The position numbers and the translations under genes were made by a program. A stretch of 64,000 nucleotides of DNA from JAJDTT01 sp965116695 (lineage in GTDB: Bacteria > Acidobacteriota > UBA6911 > RPQK01 > JAJDTT01), in assembly GCA_965116695.1 (NCBI GenBank), contig OZ220706.1, positions 2,356,001 to 2,420,000 on the forward strand, read 5' to 3'. Below the pieces are notes generated by a model. That model ran no database searches. It was not told the DNA's origin and was given only the letters and a program-made list of their open reading frames with translations. This document shows positions 42,974-51,711 of this stretch, in pieces. Numbering within the stretch: the first letter of the stretch is position 1; every line of letters begins with the position of its first letter.

Positions 42974-44020
42974 CTAATCTGGGACCGAAATACCCAGCGA
43001 GGCTGCCAGATCAACCACCTCGCTCCAAAGCGGATCCGGGATCGGAATTCCCTCTCGCAGCCGGAGGGCCCTGGCTTGGCGTTCGGGATCGCCGGGGATC
43101 AGAACCTCCTCGACACCTGCGGCCGGAGGGACGGCTTTGACCCGTTTGCGGAGCCGGTCGGCCCTCTTCGCATAATCGGCAAACGGCTGAAACAGGTCGG
43201 CCCTGAAGACCATCATGGCCGCGCCGGAATGACTGAAATAGAGGCCTCCGCGATCGGCCTGGGCAAATCGGGCTGATCCGGTGAAGACCCGGCCCAGCCA
43301 TTCAGCCGCCACCGCCAGCGCGTACCCCTTGTGCGCACCAAAGGGAATTTGCCCCCCTCCTTCCAAGAGATCGCCCACGTTGTTGGTGGGATTCCCCTCC
43401 TTATCGACGATCCAATCGTCGGGGACTTCCTGCCCGGTCCTCTGGGCGTTGACGATCTTGACTCCCGACGAGGCGGCTGTGGCGAAATCGAAGAGCATTC
43501 GGGGCTCCCTCCCGGCGGGAAGACCCATGGCCACGGGGTTGGTTCCCAGTACGGGGCCGCGGCCTCCGTGAGGCACCACTCTTGGCCTTTTTTCGCCGAA
43601 TCCACCCCCCCAGACCATCGCAATCATTCCTTCAGCGGCGGCCGCTTCCGCGTACTCTCCCAGACGGCCGATATGGTGGCTTTCCACCAGACCGACCACG
43701 GACACGTCGTGCTTTGCCGCCTTGGCGATGGCTTTCTCCATGGCGAATTTCGCCACCACCTGTCCAAAGGTCCAATTGCCACTGACCAAAGCACTGGTGT
43801 TCGTTTCCCTCACGATCTCGGGCCGGGCCGCCGGGTCCAATTCTCCAGCTTGGATGGCCGCGATGTAACCCGGCAGTTGCCAGACTCCATGCGTATCGAC
43901 GCCGCTCAGGTTGGCCGACACCAGATGGTTGGCCACGATGGCGGCGTTGGCCTCATCGGCTTTGACCGCCACGAGCATTTGCGTCGCCAGTTGCTCCAGT
44001 TCGTCAGCGCTTTTTCTCAT
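42974..44020 (-). CDS. Ldh family (malate/L-lactate dehydrogenase type) oxidoreductase
   Basis: The ATG at 44020 gives 348 residues, the family norm; upstream in-frame codons lack family similarity. Motifs include LSGVDTHGVWQLPGYI, VVGLVESHHIGRLGEY with the catalytic His of the LdhA/YlbC-type fold, LGTNPVAMGLPAG and GGQIPFGAHKGYALAV. These NAD(P)-dependent enzymes (malate, ureidoglycolate, 2,3-diketogulonate or sulfolactate dehydrogenases) reduce or oxidise 2-hydroxy acids. The substrate is not determined. It is divergent from the SDR/ADH genes and may use a 190-bp shared promoter region. Confidence 0.88.
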   Translation of the reverse strand: MRKSADELEQLATQMLVAVKADEANAAIVANHLVSANLSGVDTHGVWQLPGYIAAIQAGELDPAARPEIVRETNTSALVSGNWTFGQVVAKFAMEKAIAKAAKHDVSVVGLVESHHIGRLGEYAEAAAAEGMIAMVWGGGFGEKRPRVVPHGGRGPVLGTNPVAMGLPAGREPRMLFDFATAASSGVKIVNAQRTGQEVPDDWIVDKEGNPTNNVGDLLEGGGQIPFGAHKGYALAVAAEWLGRVFTGSARFAQADRGGLYFSHSGAAMMVFRADLFQPFADYAKRADRLRKRVKAVPPAAGVEEVLIPGDPERQARALRLREGIPIPDPLWSEVVDLAASLGISVPD

Positions 44021-44210
44021 TCCTTTGCGTCTCCACGATAAACGACAGTACAATTCGGAGCAGGATCTGACCAGCCTGTCAGCAAGTCGGAACGGAAAAG
44101 ACAGACATTGCTGCACCAATTGCGCCTCCCGGCTTCAGCCAGGGTAAACCGGCCTCCGGACTTCGCCTTCCGCCAGGAATTCACGCTTTGGGATTAGGAG
44201 AAGGACGCCC

Positions 44211-44990
44211 ATGTTGTTGCAGGACAAGGTCGCTCTGATCACAGGCGCGGCCTCGGGAATCGGACGGGCCACTGCCCAACTGTTCTCGAGCCAGGGCGCC
44301 AAAGTGGTCGTTGCCGACATCAACGGCGCCGGAGCCGCAAAGACGGTCCGGAACATCAGGAGAGATTCCGGCGAGGCCTTCTTTATCGAAGCAGACGTGG
44401 GAAGGAGGGACTCGGTGGAGGCGATGGTCGGGTCGGCCCGGGATCGGTACGGGCGCCTGGACATCGTCCACAGCAACGCCGCCGCCTATGTGTTGGGGAC
44501 CGCTTCGGAGACGAGCGAAGCGGATTGGGACCGCACCCTCGATGTCTGTTTGAAAGCCACCTGGATGATCGCCCGCTGTGCCCTGCCCCCCATGGTGGCC
44601 CAGGGTGGCGGCACTTTCATCATTACGGGATCGGTTCATTCCATCCGGGGCTACTCCCTCCATGCCGCCTATCAGGCCTCCAAGGGGGGCTTGCTGGCTC
44701 TCACCCGGTCTTTGGCCGCAGACTATGCGCCCTCGGTTCGGGTGAATGCGATTCTGCCGGGCGCGGTGGAGACCGGATTGTGGGAAGGCCTCTCCCAGGC
44801 CGATCGTTTGAAGATCAGACAGATGTGTCCCCTGCGCCGGAACGGCCGGCCGGAAGATATTGCTCAAGCCGCCCTGTTTCTGGCATCCGACATGTCAGCG
44901 TACATGACGGGCGCCTACCTGGTGGTGGACGGTGGTTTGAGTTCCATCATCGAGATGCCGGAGTGGCTGTGGTCAAGACTCAAATCCTGA
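44211..44990 (+). CDS. SDR family oxidoreductase
   Basis: 259 residues of the classical short-chain type. TGAASGIGRATAQLF is the cofactor motif, HSNAAAYVLGT replaces NNAG, and the catalytic Ser/Tyr/Lys are in ITGSVHSIRGYSLHAAYQASK. NAILPGAVETGLW and YMTGAYLVVDGGLSS are also typical. It would interconvert an alcohol and a ketone with NAD(P). First gene of a rightward run that also holds another SDR and a zinc ADH; a solo repeat lies just after it. Confidence 0.9.
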   Translation: MLLQDKVALITGAASGIGRATAQLFSSQGAKVVVADINGAGAAKTVRNIRRDSGEAFFIEADVGRRDSVEAMVGSARDRYGRLDIVHSNAAAYVLGTASETSEADWDRTLDVCLKATWMIARCALPPMVAQGGGTFIITGSVHSIRGYSLHAAYQASKGGLLALTRSLAADYAPSVRVNAILPGAVETGLWEGLSQADRLKIRQMCPLRRNGRPEDIAQAALFLASDMSAYMTGAYLVVDGGLSSIIEMPEWLWSRLKS

Positions 44991-45034
44991 TGAGCCTTCG
45001 GCAAGGCACCATGCAGGCAAGGGCAGAAACGCCC

Positions 45035-45060
45035 GTAGGGGCACCCCTTGTGGGTGCCCT
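45035..45060. repeat. Solo GTAGGGGC-type hairpin
   Basis: The stem GGGCACCC/GGGTGCCC with loop CTTGT (45039-45059) is identical to the left half of the element at 5458, but no inverted partner is present. It lies just upstream of the second SDR start at 45111. Confidence 0.75.
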
Positions 45061-45110
45061 CTTCGGTCCAAGACTTCGCCAGTATTGATACAGGAGGAGG
45101 CGCCAAAGCG

Positions 45111-45857
45111 ATGGGTAAGCTTGAGGGAAAAGTTGCTCTAGTCACCGGAGGAGGCACCGGGATCGGTAAGGCAACCTCCCTCCTGTTTGCCCGGGAGGGA
45201 GCGGATGTCGCCGTGAACTTCTCCCGTTCCAGATCCGACGCCGAGGACACGGCGTCTGAAATACGGCAACTCGGCTCGCAGGCAATCGCCGTCTGCGCGG
45301 ACATCTCAAACGACGACGCCGTAAGGTCGATGGTAGGGAGAGTCGTGAAGACGCTGGGGAGATTGGATATCCTCGTCAACAACGCGGCGACGACAACGTT
45401 CGTCCTCCCACGAGATCTCGAAGGAATGACCGAAGAGCTCTGGGACGAGATCCTCGACGTGAACGTCAAGGGCACTTTTTTCTGTTCTCGGGCAGCGATC
45501 GCCGCCATGAGAAGTCATGACGGCGGGCACATCGTCAATGTCTCCTCCGATTCGGCCTTCACCGGAAGAGGAAGTTCCATTGCCTATACTGTGTCCAAAG
45601 CGGCAATCATCAACATGACTCTGGCATTGGCCATCAGCCAGGCTCCGGAGATTCGCGTGAATGCCGTGGCGCCCGGAGTCGTGGAAACTCGATGGATCGA
45701 TAAGATAAAGCCACTTGCAGACGCTGCCCGGAGGAAAAACCCACTCCAACGGTTGGCCTGTCCCAACGACATTGCCGAAGCCATTTTGAGCCTGGTGGCC
45801 AACGATTTCATCACGGGCCACACGCTGGTGGTCAACGGCGGGGCCACGCTCGTGTAG
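45111..45857 (+). CDS. SDR family oxidoreductase, second copy
   Basis: The ATG at 45111 is preferred; upstream codons come from the solo repeat. AGGAGG precedes it. The 248-residue product has TGGGTGIGKATSLLF, ILVNNAATTTFV, VSSDSAFTGRGSSIAYTVSK (Ser, Tyr, Lys) and NAVAPGVVETRW. Sequence resembles 3-oxoacyl-ACP reductase/glucose-dehydrogenase-like SDRs. It is only distantly related to the SDR at 44211, so the pair probably acts on successive intermediates and is not a recent duplication. Confidence 0.9.
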   Translation: MGKLEGKVALVTGGGTGIGKATSLLFAREGADVAVNFSRSRSDAEDTASEIRQLGSQAIAVCADISNDDAVRSMVGRVVKTLGRLDILVNNAATTTFVLPRDLEGMTEELWDEILDVNVKGTFFCSRAAIAAMRSHDGGHIVNVSSDSAFTGRGSSIAYTVSKAAIINMTLALAISQAPEIRVNAVAPGVVETRWIDKIKPLADAARRKNPLQRLACPNDIAEAILSLVANDFITGHTLVVNGGATLV

Positions 45858-45892
45858 CCACGTCTGGAGAGCGATAAGGAGTTTTCCCAATT

Positions 45893-46996
45893 ATGAAAGC
45901 GAAGGCGGCAATCCTCTTTGAAGTGGGCCAACGGCTCGATATTCGAGAAGTTGACGTAGCCGAACCCCGGGCCGGTGAAGTTCTGGTGCGAATGGCGGTC
46001 GGCGGCATTTGTCACAGTGATCTTCATGTGATGACGGGACACTTGAGCGCCCCGATACCGTCGATCCTGGGTCATGAGGGCGCCGGGACCGTGGTCGAAG
46101 TGGGTGCGGGCGTGACCTCCGTCCGGCCTGGAGACAACGTCATACCCCTTTGGCGGCTCAGTTGCGGCGAATGCGAATACTGTACTACCGCTCGACCGGC
46201 GCTCTGCGGCGTGGGAATGAAGATCCGGTCTACGGGGCGGCTCTTGGACGGGAGTAGCCGCTTTTCCCTCAACGGGTCCGAGATCAAGCACTTTCTGGGA
46301 GTGTCGACTTTCTCCGAATACACCGTGATTCTGGAAAAAGCGCTGGTGAAGGTTCCCAAAGACATCCCTCTCCAGCAGGCGGCATTGCTGGGATGTGCCG
46401 TGATTACCGGAATCGGAGCGGTGATGAATTCCGCCCGAGTGAAGCCGGGCAGCCGGGTCGCGGTCTTCGGCAGTGGAGGAGTCGGCTTGAACGTGATTCA
46501 GGGCGCCGCCTTGGCGGGCGCCGAAAGGATCATCGCCGTCGATCTCTTGGACAACAAGCTCGAAATGGCGCGGCAATTTGGAGCGACGCACACGGTCAAT
46601 GCGTCATCGGGCGATCCGGTGGAACAGGTCCGGTCGTTGACCGGACAGGTAGGAGTGGACTACGCCTTCGAGGTGATCGGGCTCCCCGAGACTGTGCGGC
46701 AGGCCTTCGACAGCCTGGCGAAGCGCGGCGAGGCCATTGTCCTCGGGGTCACCCCCCTGGAAACCGAAGTTTCGGTACCGATCATGCCCCTCATCTTTGA
46801 GGAGAAAGTCCTCAAGGGGTCGGTCTATGGCTCGAGCCGTCCTCGAATCGACATCCCCAAGTTGATGAATCTCTACCGGGCCGGGAAACTCAAACTCGAC
46901 GAATTGGTGACCCGCACCTACTCCTTCGACCAGATCAACGAGGCTTACGCTGCACTCGATCGGGGCGAAGTGGCTCGAACCGTGGTGCTGATGTGA
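45893..46996 (+). CDS. Zinc-dependent alcohol dehydrogenase, class III-like
   Basis: 367 residues. The catalytic zinc site is GICHSDLH and GHEGAGTVVEVG. The structural zinc site is the four-Cys block CGECEYCTTARPALC. The Rossmann motif is VFGSGGVGLNVIQGAALAGA with AVDLLDNKLEMA. This matches the Zn-ADH/S-(hydroxymethyl)glutathione dehydrogenase-like group used for alcohols or formaldehyde adducts. It is 35 bp after the second SDR and is followed by the GH127 gene at 50 bp. Confidence 0.9.
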   Translation: MKAKAAILFEVGQRLDIREVDVAEPRAGEVLVRMAVGGICHSDLHVMTGHLSAPIPSILGHEGAGTVVEVGAGVTSVRPGDNVIPLWRLSCGECEYCTTARPALCGVGMKIRSTGRLLDGSSRFSLNGSEIKHFLGVSTFSEYTVILEKALVKVPKDIPLQQAALLGCAVITGIGAVMNSARVKPGSRVAVFGSGGVGLNVIQGAALAGAERIIAVDLLDNKLEMARQFGATHTVNASSGDPVEQVRSLTGQVGVDYAFEVIGLPETVRQAFDSLAKRGEAIVLGVTPLETEVSVPIMPLIFEEKVLKGSVYGSSRPRIDIPKLMNLYRAGKLKLDELVTRTYSFDQINEAYAALDRGEVARTVVLM

Positions 46997-47046
46997 GATC
47001 AACTGGCGATTGCGATCCGTCGAGGAGCGGAAAAACGGGAGGCAAC

Positions 47047-49026
47047 ATGGCCGAACTCGACCGGCGGGACTTTGTCAAACTGGGTGCGGCCACGGCCGCC
47101 GGCGCCGGCGCGCTGGTGAGCTGTTCCAGGGGAGCGAAGGAAAGCGCGCCGCCAACAGCTTCCACCTACGACGCCGAAGTGCCGGACACACTGGATTTGG
47201 CGGAGCGGGCCAGGCTCTCGGTCAACTCCTTGACCGGAGCGGTCGACCTCCGGCAAAACTGCGAGACCTTCCAGTGCCTGCACTTTGACACCAACCCACC
47301 TTATTTCACCCACAACACCGGAGGTCCGTGCCTGCCCAAGGCAATCCATGTCTTGCCGCTGATGCGCAAGATGAGCGGCAGTACGCTCCACGCCGATTAC
47401 GACGGCAGGATGGTCGATGCCTTGCTTGCGGATATCGACGAAAACGGTCTCTGGTGGCTCCGTTATGCCGGGAGGCCCTCTCGGGAGGGCTTTCCCAATT
47501 ACGGAGAAGATGTTTACTGGCCCTTCCCCCATGCGCGGCTCATGGTCGCTTTGATGGCTTGGCACGAGTTCGACCACAACCCGAAGTGGCTCAAGGTTGT
47601 GAAGCGCTTGGCCGGGGGGCTGCAGAAGGTGGCGCAGCAGAACGGCCAACGCGCCTGGTTCACCAACGACAAGCCGACGTTCCTGATTCGCGCGGCCATG
47701 GCGGAGGAATTCGAAGACCTGGCGGCCATGGGTGAAGGGAAAAAGCCGACCGGGAAGGGCGATTCCGGTCCGGCAGCCGAGGAGCCGGACAGGATCAATT
47801 TTCAGGTCATCGGCAATCCGTTGCGCGCGCTTTCCCTATGGGCCGATCGGAGCGGAGACGAGGAGGCGCTGGAGCTGGCCCGGAAAACAGCGCGCTTCAT
47901 GCTCAAGCCCGCCATGTGGGGATCTTCCGACGGACCGACCATGGTCGCGGGGCCGGAGCACGCCCATTGGGAAGGTCACTTCCACACCCGGACCACCGGT
48001 GTGATGGGAATGGTGGACTACGCCATCATTGCCAACGACTACCCGGCCAAGCAGTTCGTGCGCCATTTTTATGAATACACCCGGAATGCCGGGATCGGCC
48101 GCATCGGGTTTTTTCCCGCGGTTCTGGGCCCCCTGGAGAAGATCCAACAGAACAACCGGCGGGCCTACGGGGGGTCGGCTCAAGTGTGCGAGACCTGCTC
48201 GATCGGAGACATGGTCTATATCGCCTGCCGGCTGAGCCAGGCCGGGATCGGCGACTACTGGGACGACGTCGACCAATACGTGCGAAATCACCTGGTCGAG
48301 AGTCAGATGTTGCGCCGCGACCTGATCGAAAAAATCGTTGAGACCGCCGTCGAGCACACCCCCAACCCTGAAATCGAATCGGGCGAGCGAGTCATCGAAA
48401 GAGGACTGGGCGGGTTCGCTTCCGTTTCCGATCCGACCATGCTGCATGCCTGGTGGACCATGTGCTGCAATGCCAACGCCCCGGTGGGGCTCTACGAAGC
48501 CTGGAATTCCATCGTCCAATACAACCAGGGTCTGGCCCGGGTGAATTTGCTCTTGAACCGGGCGTCGCCCTGGGTCGATATCGACAGTTCCCTGCCCTAC
48601 GAGGGCAAGGTGGAATTCAAGATCAAGACCGCAAAGAAGCTGAGTGTGCGCATTCCCACTTGGGCGGAAACGAGGGCGGTACAGTGCCAGGTCAATCAGA
48701 AAGCCATCTCGCCGGCATGGTCGGGGAATCATGTCCTGGTGGATCGATTGCAACCTGGCGATGATGTGACCCTGACCTTTCCCATGGTGGAGACCACGGA
48801 ATATCACACCGCGCCCACCTATGAGACTCAATACACCTGCCATTTCAAAGGGAATACCTTGGTGGACATTTCGCCGCGGCCGGACAATTTCGCCTGGAAG
48901 CTGATGGCCTCGGACGACGGCGCCAAGATTCCCGTCAGGAGGGGGTATCCGCTCTATTTGAGGGAGTTCTACAAGGGTGACAGAGCCCCGATGAAGAAGA
49001 TTTCCCGTTATGTCCATCAAGTTTAG
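47047..49026 (+). CDS. GH127-family (DUF1680) glycoside hydrolase-like protein, Tat lipoprotein
   Basis: 659 residues from the ATG at 47047 (GGGAGG ribosome site). LDRRDFVKLGAATAAGAGALVSC is a Tat signal with a lipobox-like Cys26. The (alpha/alpha) barrel keeps the GH127 active-site set: E382 and C384 in VCETCSIGDMV, and C473-C474 in WWTMCCNAN, the zinc-bound cysteines and Glu of HypBA1-type beta-L-arabinofuranosidases. The C-terminal beta domain (RIPTWAETRAVQCQ, LQPGDDVTLTFP) is also typical. It would release a sugar from an oligosaccharide or glycoside at the cell surface. CCNAN replaces the usual CCPPN. Confidence 0.83.
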   Translation: MAELDRRDFVKLGAATAAGAGALVSCSRGAKESAPPTASTYDAEVPDTLDLAERARLSVNSLTGAVDLRQNCETFQCLHFDTNPPYFTHNTGGPCLPKAIHVLPLMRKMSGSTLHADYDGRMVDALLADIDENGLWWLRYAGRPSREGFPNYGEDVYWPFPHARLMVALMAWHEFDHNPKWLKVVKRLAGGLQKVAQQNGQRAWFTNDKPTFLIRAAMAEEFEDLAAMGEGKKPTGKGDSGPAAEEPDRINFQVIGNPLRALSLWADRSGDEEALELARKTARFMLKPAMWGSSDGPTMVAGPEHAHWEGHFHTRTTGVMGMVDYAIIANDYPAKQFVRHFYEYTRNAGIGRIGFFPAVLGPLEKIQQNNRRAYGGSAQVCETCSIGDMVYIACRLSQAGIGDYWDDVDQYVRNHLVESQMLRRDLIEKIVETAVEHTPNPEIESGERVIERGLGGFASVSDPTMLHAWWTMCCNANAPVGLYEAWNSIVQYNQGLARVNLLLNRASPWVDIDSSLPYEGKVEFKIKTAKKLSVRIPTWAETRAVQCQVNQKAISPAWSGNHVLVDRLQPGDDVTLTFPMVETTEYHTAPTYETQYTCHFKGNTLVDISPRPDNFAWKLMASDDGAKIPVRRGYPLYLREFYKGDRAPMKKISRYVHQV

Positions 49027-49135
49027 AGTCTGGCCGTTGCCGGTTTGCCGGCGCTGCCGACGGACTGCGCTGGCGCGGCAACCAAACTCCTGTATCCTCA
49101 AGTGACATAGATTCTCATTTCTGGGAGATTCGGCG

Positions 49136-50029
49136 ATGACAGATGCAGCAGCCCCGATCCGATTCGGGAACGCAGCCTACGGCTTCCGGGAGTACGGCTT
49201 CCCGGAATTTTTCGAGGCTTGCAGCAGGATTGGCACACCCGCGGTCGAGATTGACGCCGGATGGTTCGATGAAGGCGAAGCCAAAAACCGGGTTTCGCTG
49301 GACGCCACCGCGCGGGAACTCGACCAGGTGAAGGAATTGGCGACGGCGGCCGGCGTGGAAGTGACTGCCATCGGAAGCGGGGCCGTGGTCGGCCTCGCAG
49401 GTGATGTCGCCGAGGATCGCTCCGCCGAGATCATGAAGGCGGTCGACATCGCGGAGGTCCTGGGCGCGCAAGTGATTCGGGTATTCACGGAACACGATTT
49501 CACCCACTCCAAGCACTACGTCCTGACACCGGACCGGGTGACCGACGCGCTTTACGAGACGCTGGCCGTTGCCTTCAACAATTTGGGCGATTATTTGAAA
49601 GGCAAGGGGATCCGTGTGGGAATCGAAAACCATGGCGGCACTTCGGCCACCGGCGCCGGCCTCAAGAAACTCCTGGACCTGGTGCCTCATCCGGAAATCG
49701 GGGTGACCTTTGACCCCGCGAACTACGCTTTTGGAGGAGAAGATCCTTACCAGGCGTTATTGGCGGTGCAGGATCGAGTCGTCTACACGCACTGGAAAGA
49801 CGTCGCCCAAGCTCCTGACAATCCCAGGGGCGTCGAATACCGGGCCTTCGGAGAGGGTGAGATCGACTGGTCTCCCATCATCGGTACGCTCTTGGACTCC
49901 TTTGACGGAATCTGGGCCATTGAGTACGAGCGCAAGGAGGCCAGTACGCTGGAAAACCTTGCCGAAGGCACACGAAGATCGAAGCAGAATCTGGCAGCGA
50001 TCATCGAGCAGGTCAGGAACGCCTCATGA
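49136..50029 (+). CDS. Sugar phosphate isomerase/epimerase-type TIM barrel (xylose-isomerase-like)
   Basis: 297 residues of the AP-endonuclease-2/xylose-isomerase-like fold. The metal ligands lie in VGIENHGGTSATGAGL (Glu), GVTFDPANYAF (Asp), VVYTHWKDV (His) and AIEYERKEASTLENL (Glu). The set is complete, so it should be active. Such enzymes isomerise or epimerise sugars, and related ones cleave C-glycosides. The stop overlaps the next gene (ATGA), which couples it to the double-VOC protein. Confidence 0.85.
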   Translation: MTDAAAPIRFGNAAYGFREYGFPEFFEACSRIGTPAVEIDAGWFDEGEAKNRVSLDATARELDQVKELATAAGVEVTAIGSGAVVGLAGDVAEDRSAEIMKAVDIAEVLGAQVIRVFTEHDFTHSKHYVLTPDRVTDALYETLAVAFNNLGDYLKGKGIRVGIENHGGTSATGAGLKKLLDLVPHPEIGVTFDPANYAFGGEDPYQALLAVQDRVVYTHWKDVAQAPDNPRGVEYRAFGEGEIDWSPIIGTLLDSFDGIWAIEYERKEASTLENLAEGTRRSKQNLAAIIEQVRNAS

Positions 50030-51711
50030 TTCGGGTGCGAAACTTCACTCACGTCGGCATCACCGTCCCCAACGTCGAGGAGACCGTCGAATTCTACGAG
50101 AAAATCGTCGGGCTCGAGACCAGCGGCCGCGACGACGGCGCCGCATTCCTGCGCTGCAACCGCAACCACCACTGCCTGTCCATCTACCCTGGCGAACGGG
50201 CTCTGCATCACGTCGGATTGGAAGTGCTGGATGAGGAGGCTTTGGAGCGAGCCGAGCACGAGCTGGCGGCACAAGGTCTCCGTCCCGAGCCCCCGGACTA
50301 CCCCGAACCGGGTCACGGATCCGGCCTTTGCTTTCGCGATCCCGACGGAAACCGGGTGGAGCTCTACGCAGGAATGCAGACCCTGGATCAACCGTTGGAG
50401 CCGCGTGAAGTCCGGCCGGTCGGTTTCGGCCACATCACGTTCATGACCGCCGACCTTCCGCGTTGCGCCGCGTTCTATAAGGACGCGCTCGGATTCCGGG
50501 TTTCGGACACCGTGGACGACTCAGCCATCTGGATGCGGTGCAACCAGCAGCATCACGGTGTCGCCTTCCTCCAGACCGGCCAGGCCAAGGTAAACCACTA
50601 TGCCTATGACCTGGCCGACTGGAGCGAACTGAAAAAGATCTGTGATCATCTTTGGAAAAATGACGTTCCCATCATCTATGGCCCCGGCCGCCACGGTCCC
50701 GGGCACAACATCTTCATTTACATCCCCGACCCCGCCGGAAACGTGATCGAACTGACCCTGGAGGTGGACCAGATCTGGGACGACGACACCTACCGGCCCC
50801 TGAATTGGACCAACGCACCCAAGACGGTCGATGTCTGGAGGGCGCTCCCGCAGCCTCCCTACATGATGGAAGGGGAAGGCCGTGATTTTACGGACTGGTC
50901 GACCGGCTCCCCTCTGATCGGCCGAGGCTGGAGCATTCCCCAAGTGAACGGCCACGAGATGCTCGATCCCGCGGCCACCGTGACCCTGCCGACCACGGAA
51001 ACGCCCGAGCTGAAGATCGCGATTCCGGCCTTTACGCTGGGGTTCGACAATCCTCTCGATCACGTGAAAGCCATGTTGGTGAGCGATCGGCGCTATCCCA
51101 CGGGCGAAGGTCTTTCCGTTTCCGCAGACCTCTGCGTCGAGGTGAATGGGACCGAAGCCAATCCCTTCGGAGCGGATCCGGACAATCCCATGTTGGGAAA
51201 CGGGGCCATCGCGTTGATCGACAACACCACCGGGGTGGTTTTGAATTTCGGCGTATCGAATCGACGCATCATGGCGTTGCGCGAACATTTCCAGGTGAAA
51301 TCACCCACGGGCGAAGACTCGACTCTGCCCATGGTCGATCCGCTCCTGACCGATGTGACGATTGAGCCCGGTTCCTGGCACCGCTACGAAATTCGATATC
51401 AGCCGGGAGAGGACGGCTGGTTGGAAGCGGCTCCCGACCACGCCCAATGGCTCGTGGACGGCCGGATCGTTCGCGAAGTCAGTTGGGTCGCCACCATCGA
51501 CGAGCCCTCGGCTCCAATCGTTCTACCCGCCCGGTTCCGGGTCCTCATGGCCATCTTCACCTTGCTGGACGATCGTCCCGACGGGAGGGGAGGCGTGGTG
51601 CCGGGACTCGATTCCCGATACCAGCGCTCACTCTTCGGACAAGGCGTCACGGCCCGTTGGCGCAATCTGCGGGTCCTGACCTCCAGTCAAGCCCAGCACA
51701 TCAAGACGTGA
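50026..51711 (+). CDS. Double VOC (extradiol dioxygenase-like) protein fused to a beta-rich C-terminal domain
   Basis: 561 residues. Two VOC domains span about 5-120 and 133-250. Each carries a full metal set: H9, H62 and E112 in the first, H136, H191 and E242 in the second. Classical two-domain extradiol dioxygenases keep metal ligands only in the second. The last 300 residues lack VOC similarity and look like a concanavalin-type beta-sandwich, resembling DUF6081 (SADLCVEVNGTEANPFGADP, then NNTTGVVLNFGVSNRRIMAL). No signal peptide is seen. The start overlaps the TIM-barrel gene, and the stop overlaps the CRTAC1 start (GTGA). It may act on a catechol-like aglycone. The fusion is unusual. Confidence 0.8.
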   Translation: MIRVRNFTHVGITVPNVEETVEFYEKIVGLETSGRDDGAAFLRCNRNHHCLSIYPGERALHHVGLEVLDEEALERAEHELAAQGLRPEPPDYPEPGHGSGLCFRDPDGNRVELYAGMQTLDQPLEPREVRPVGFGHITFMTADLPRCAAFYKDALGFRVSDTVDDSAIWMRCNQQHHGVAFLQTGQAKVNHYAYDLADWSELKKICDHLWKNDVPIIYGPGRHGPGHNIFIYIPDPAGNVIELTLEVDQIWDDDTYRPLNWTNAPKTVDVWRALPQPPYMMEGEGRDFTDWSTGSPLIGRGWSIPQVNGHEMLDPAATVTLPTTETPELKIAIPAFTLGFDNPLDHVKAMLVSDRRYPTGEGLSVSADLCVEVNGTEANPFGADPDNPMLGNGAIALIDNTTGVVLNFGVSNRRIMALREHFQVKSPTGEDSTLPMVDPLLTDVTIEPGSWHRYEIRYQPGEDGWLEAAPDHAQWLVDGRIVREVSWVATIDEPSAPIVLPARFRVLMAIFTLLDDRPDGRGGVVPGLDSRYQRSLFGQGVTARWRNLRVLTSSQAQHIKT

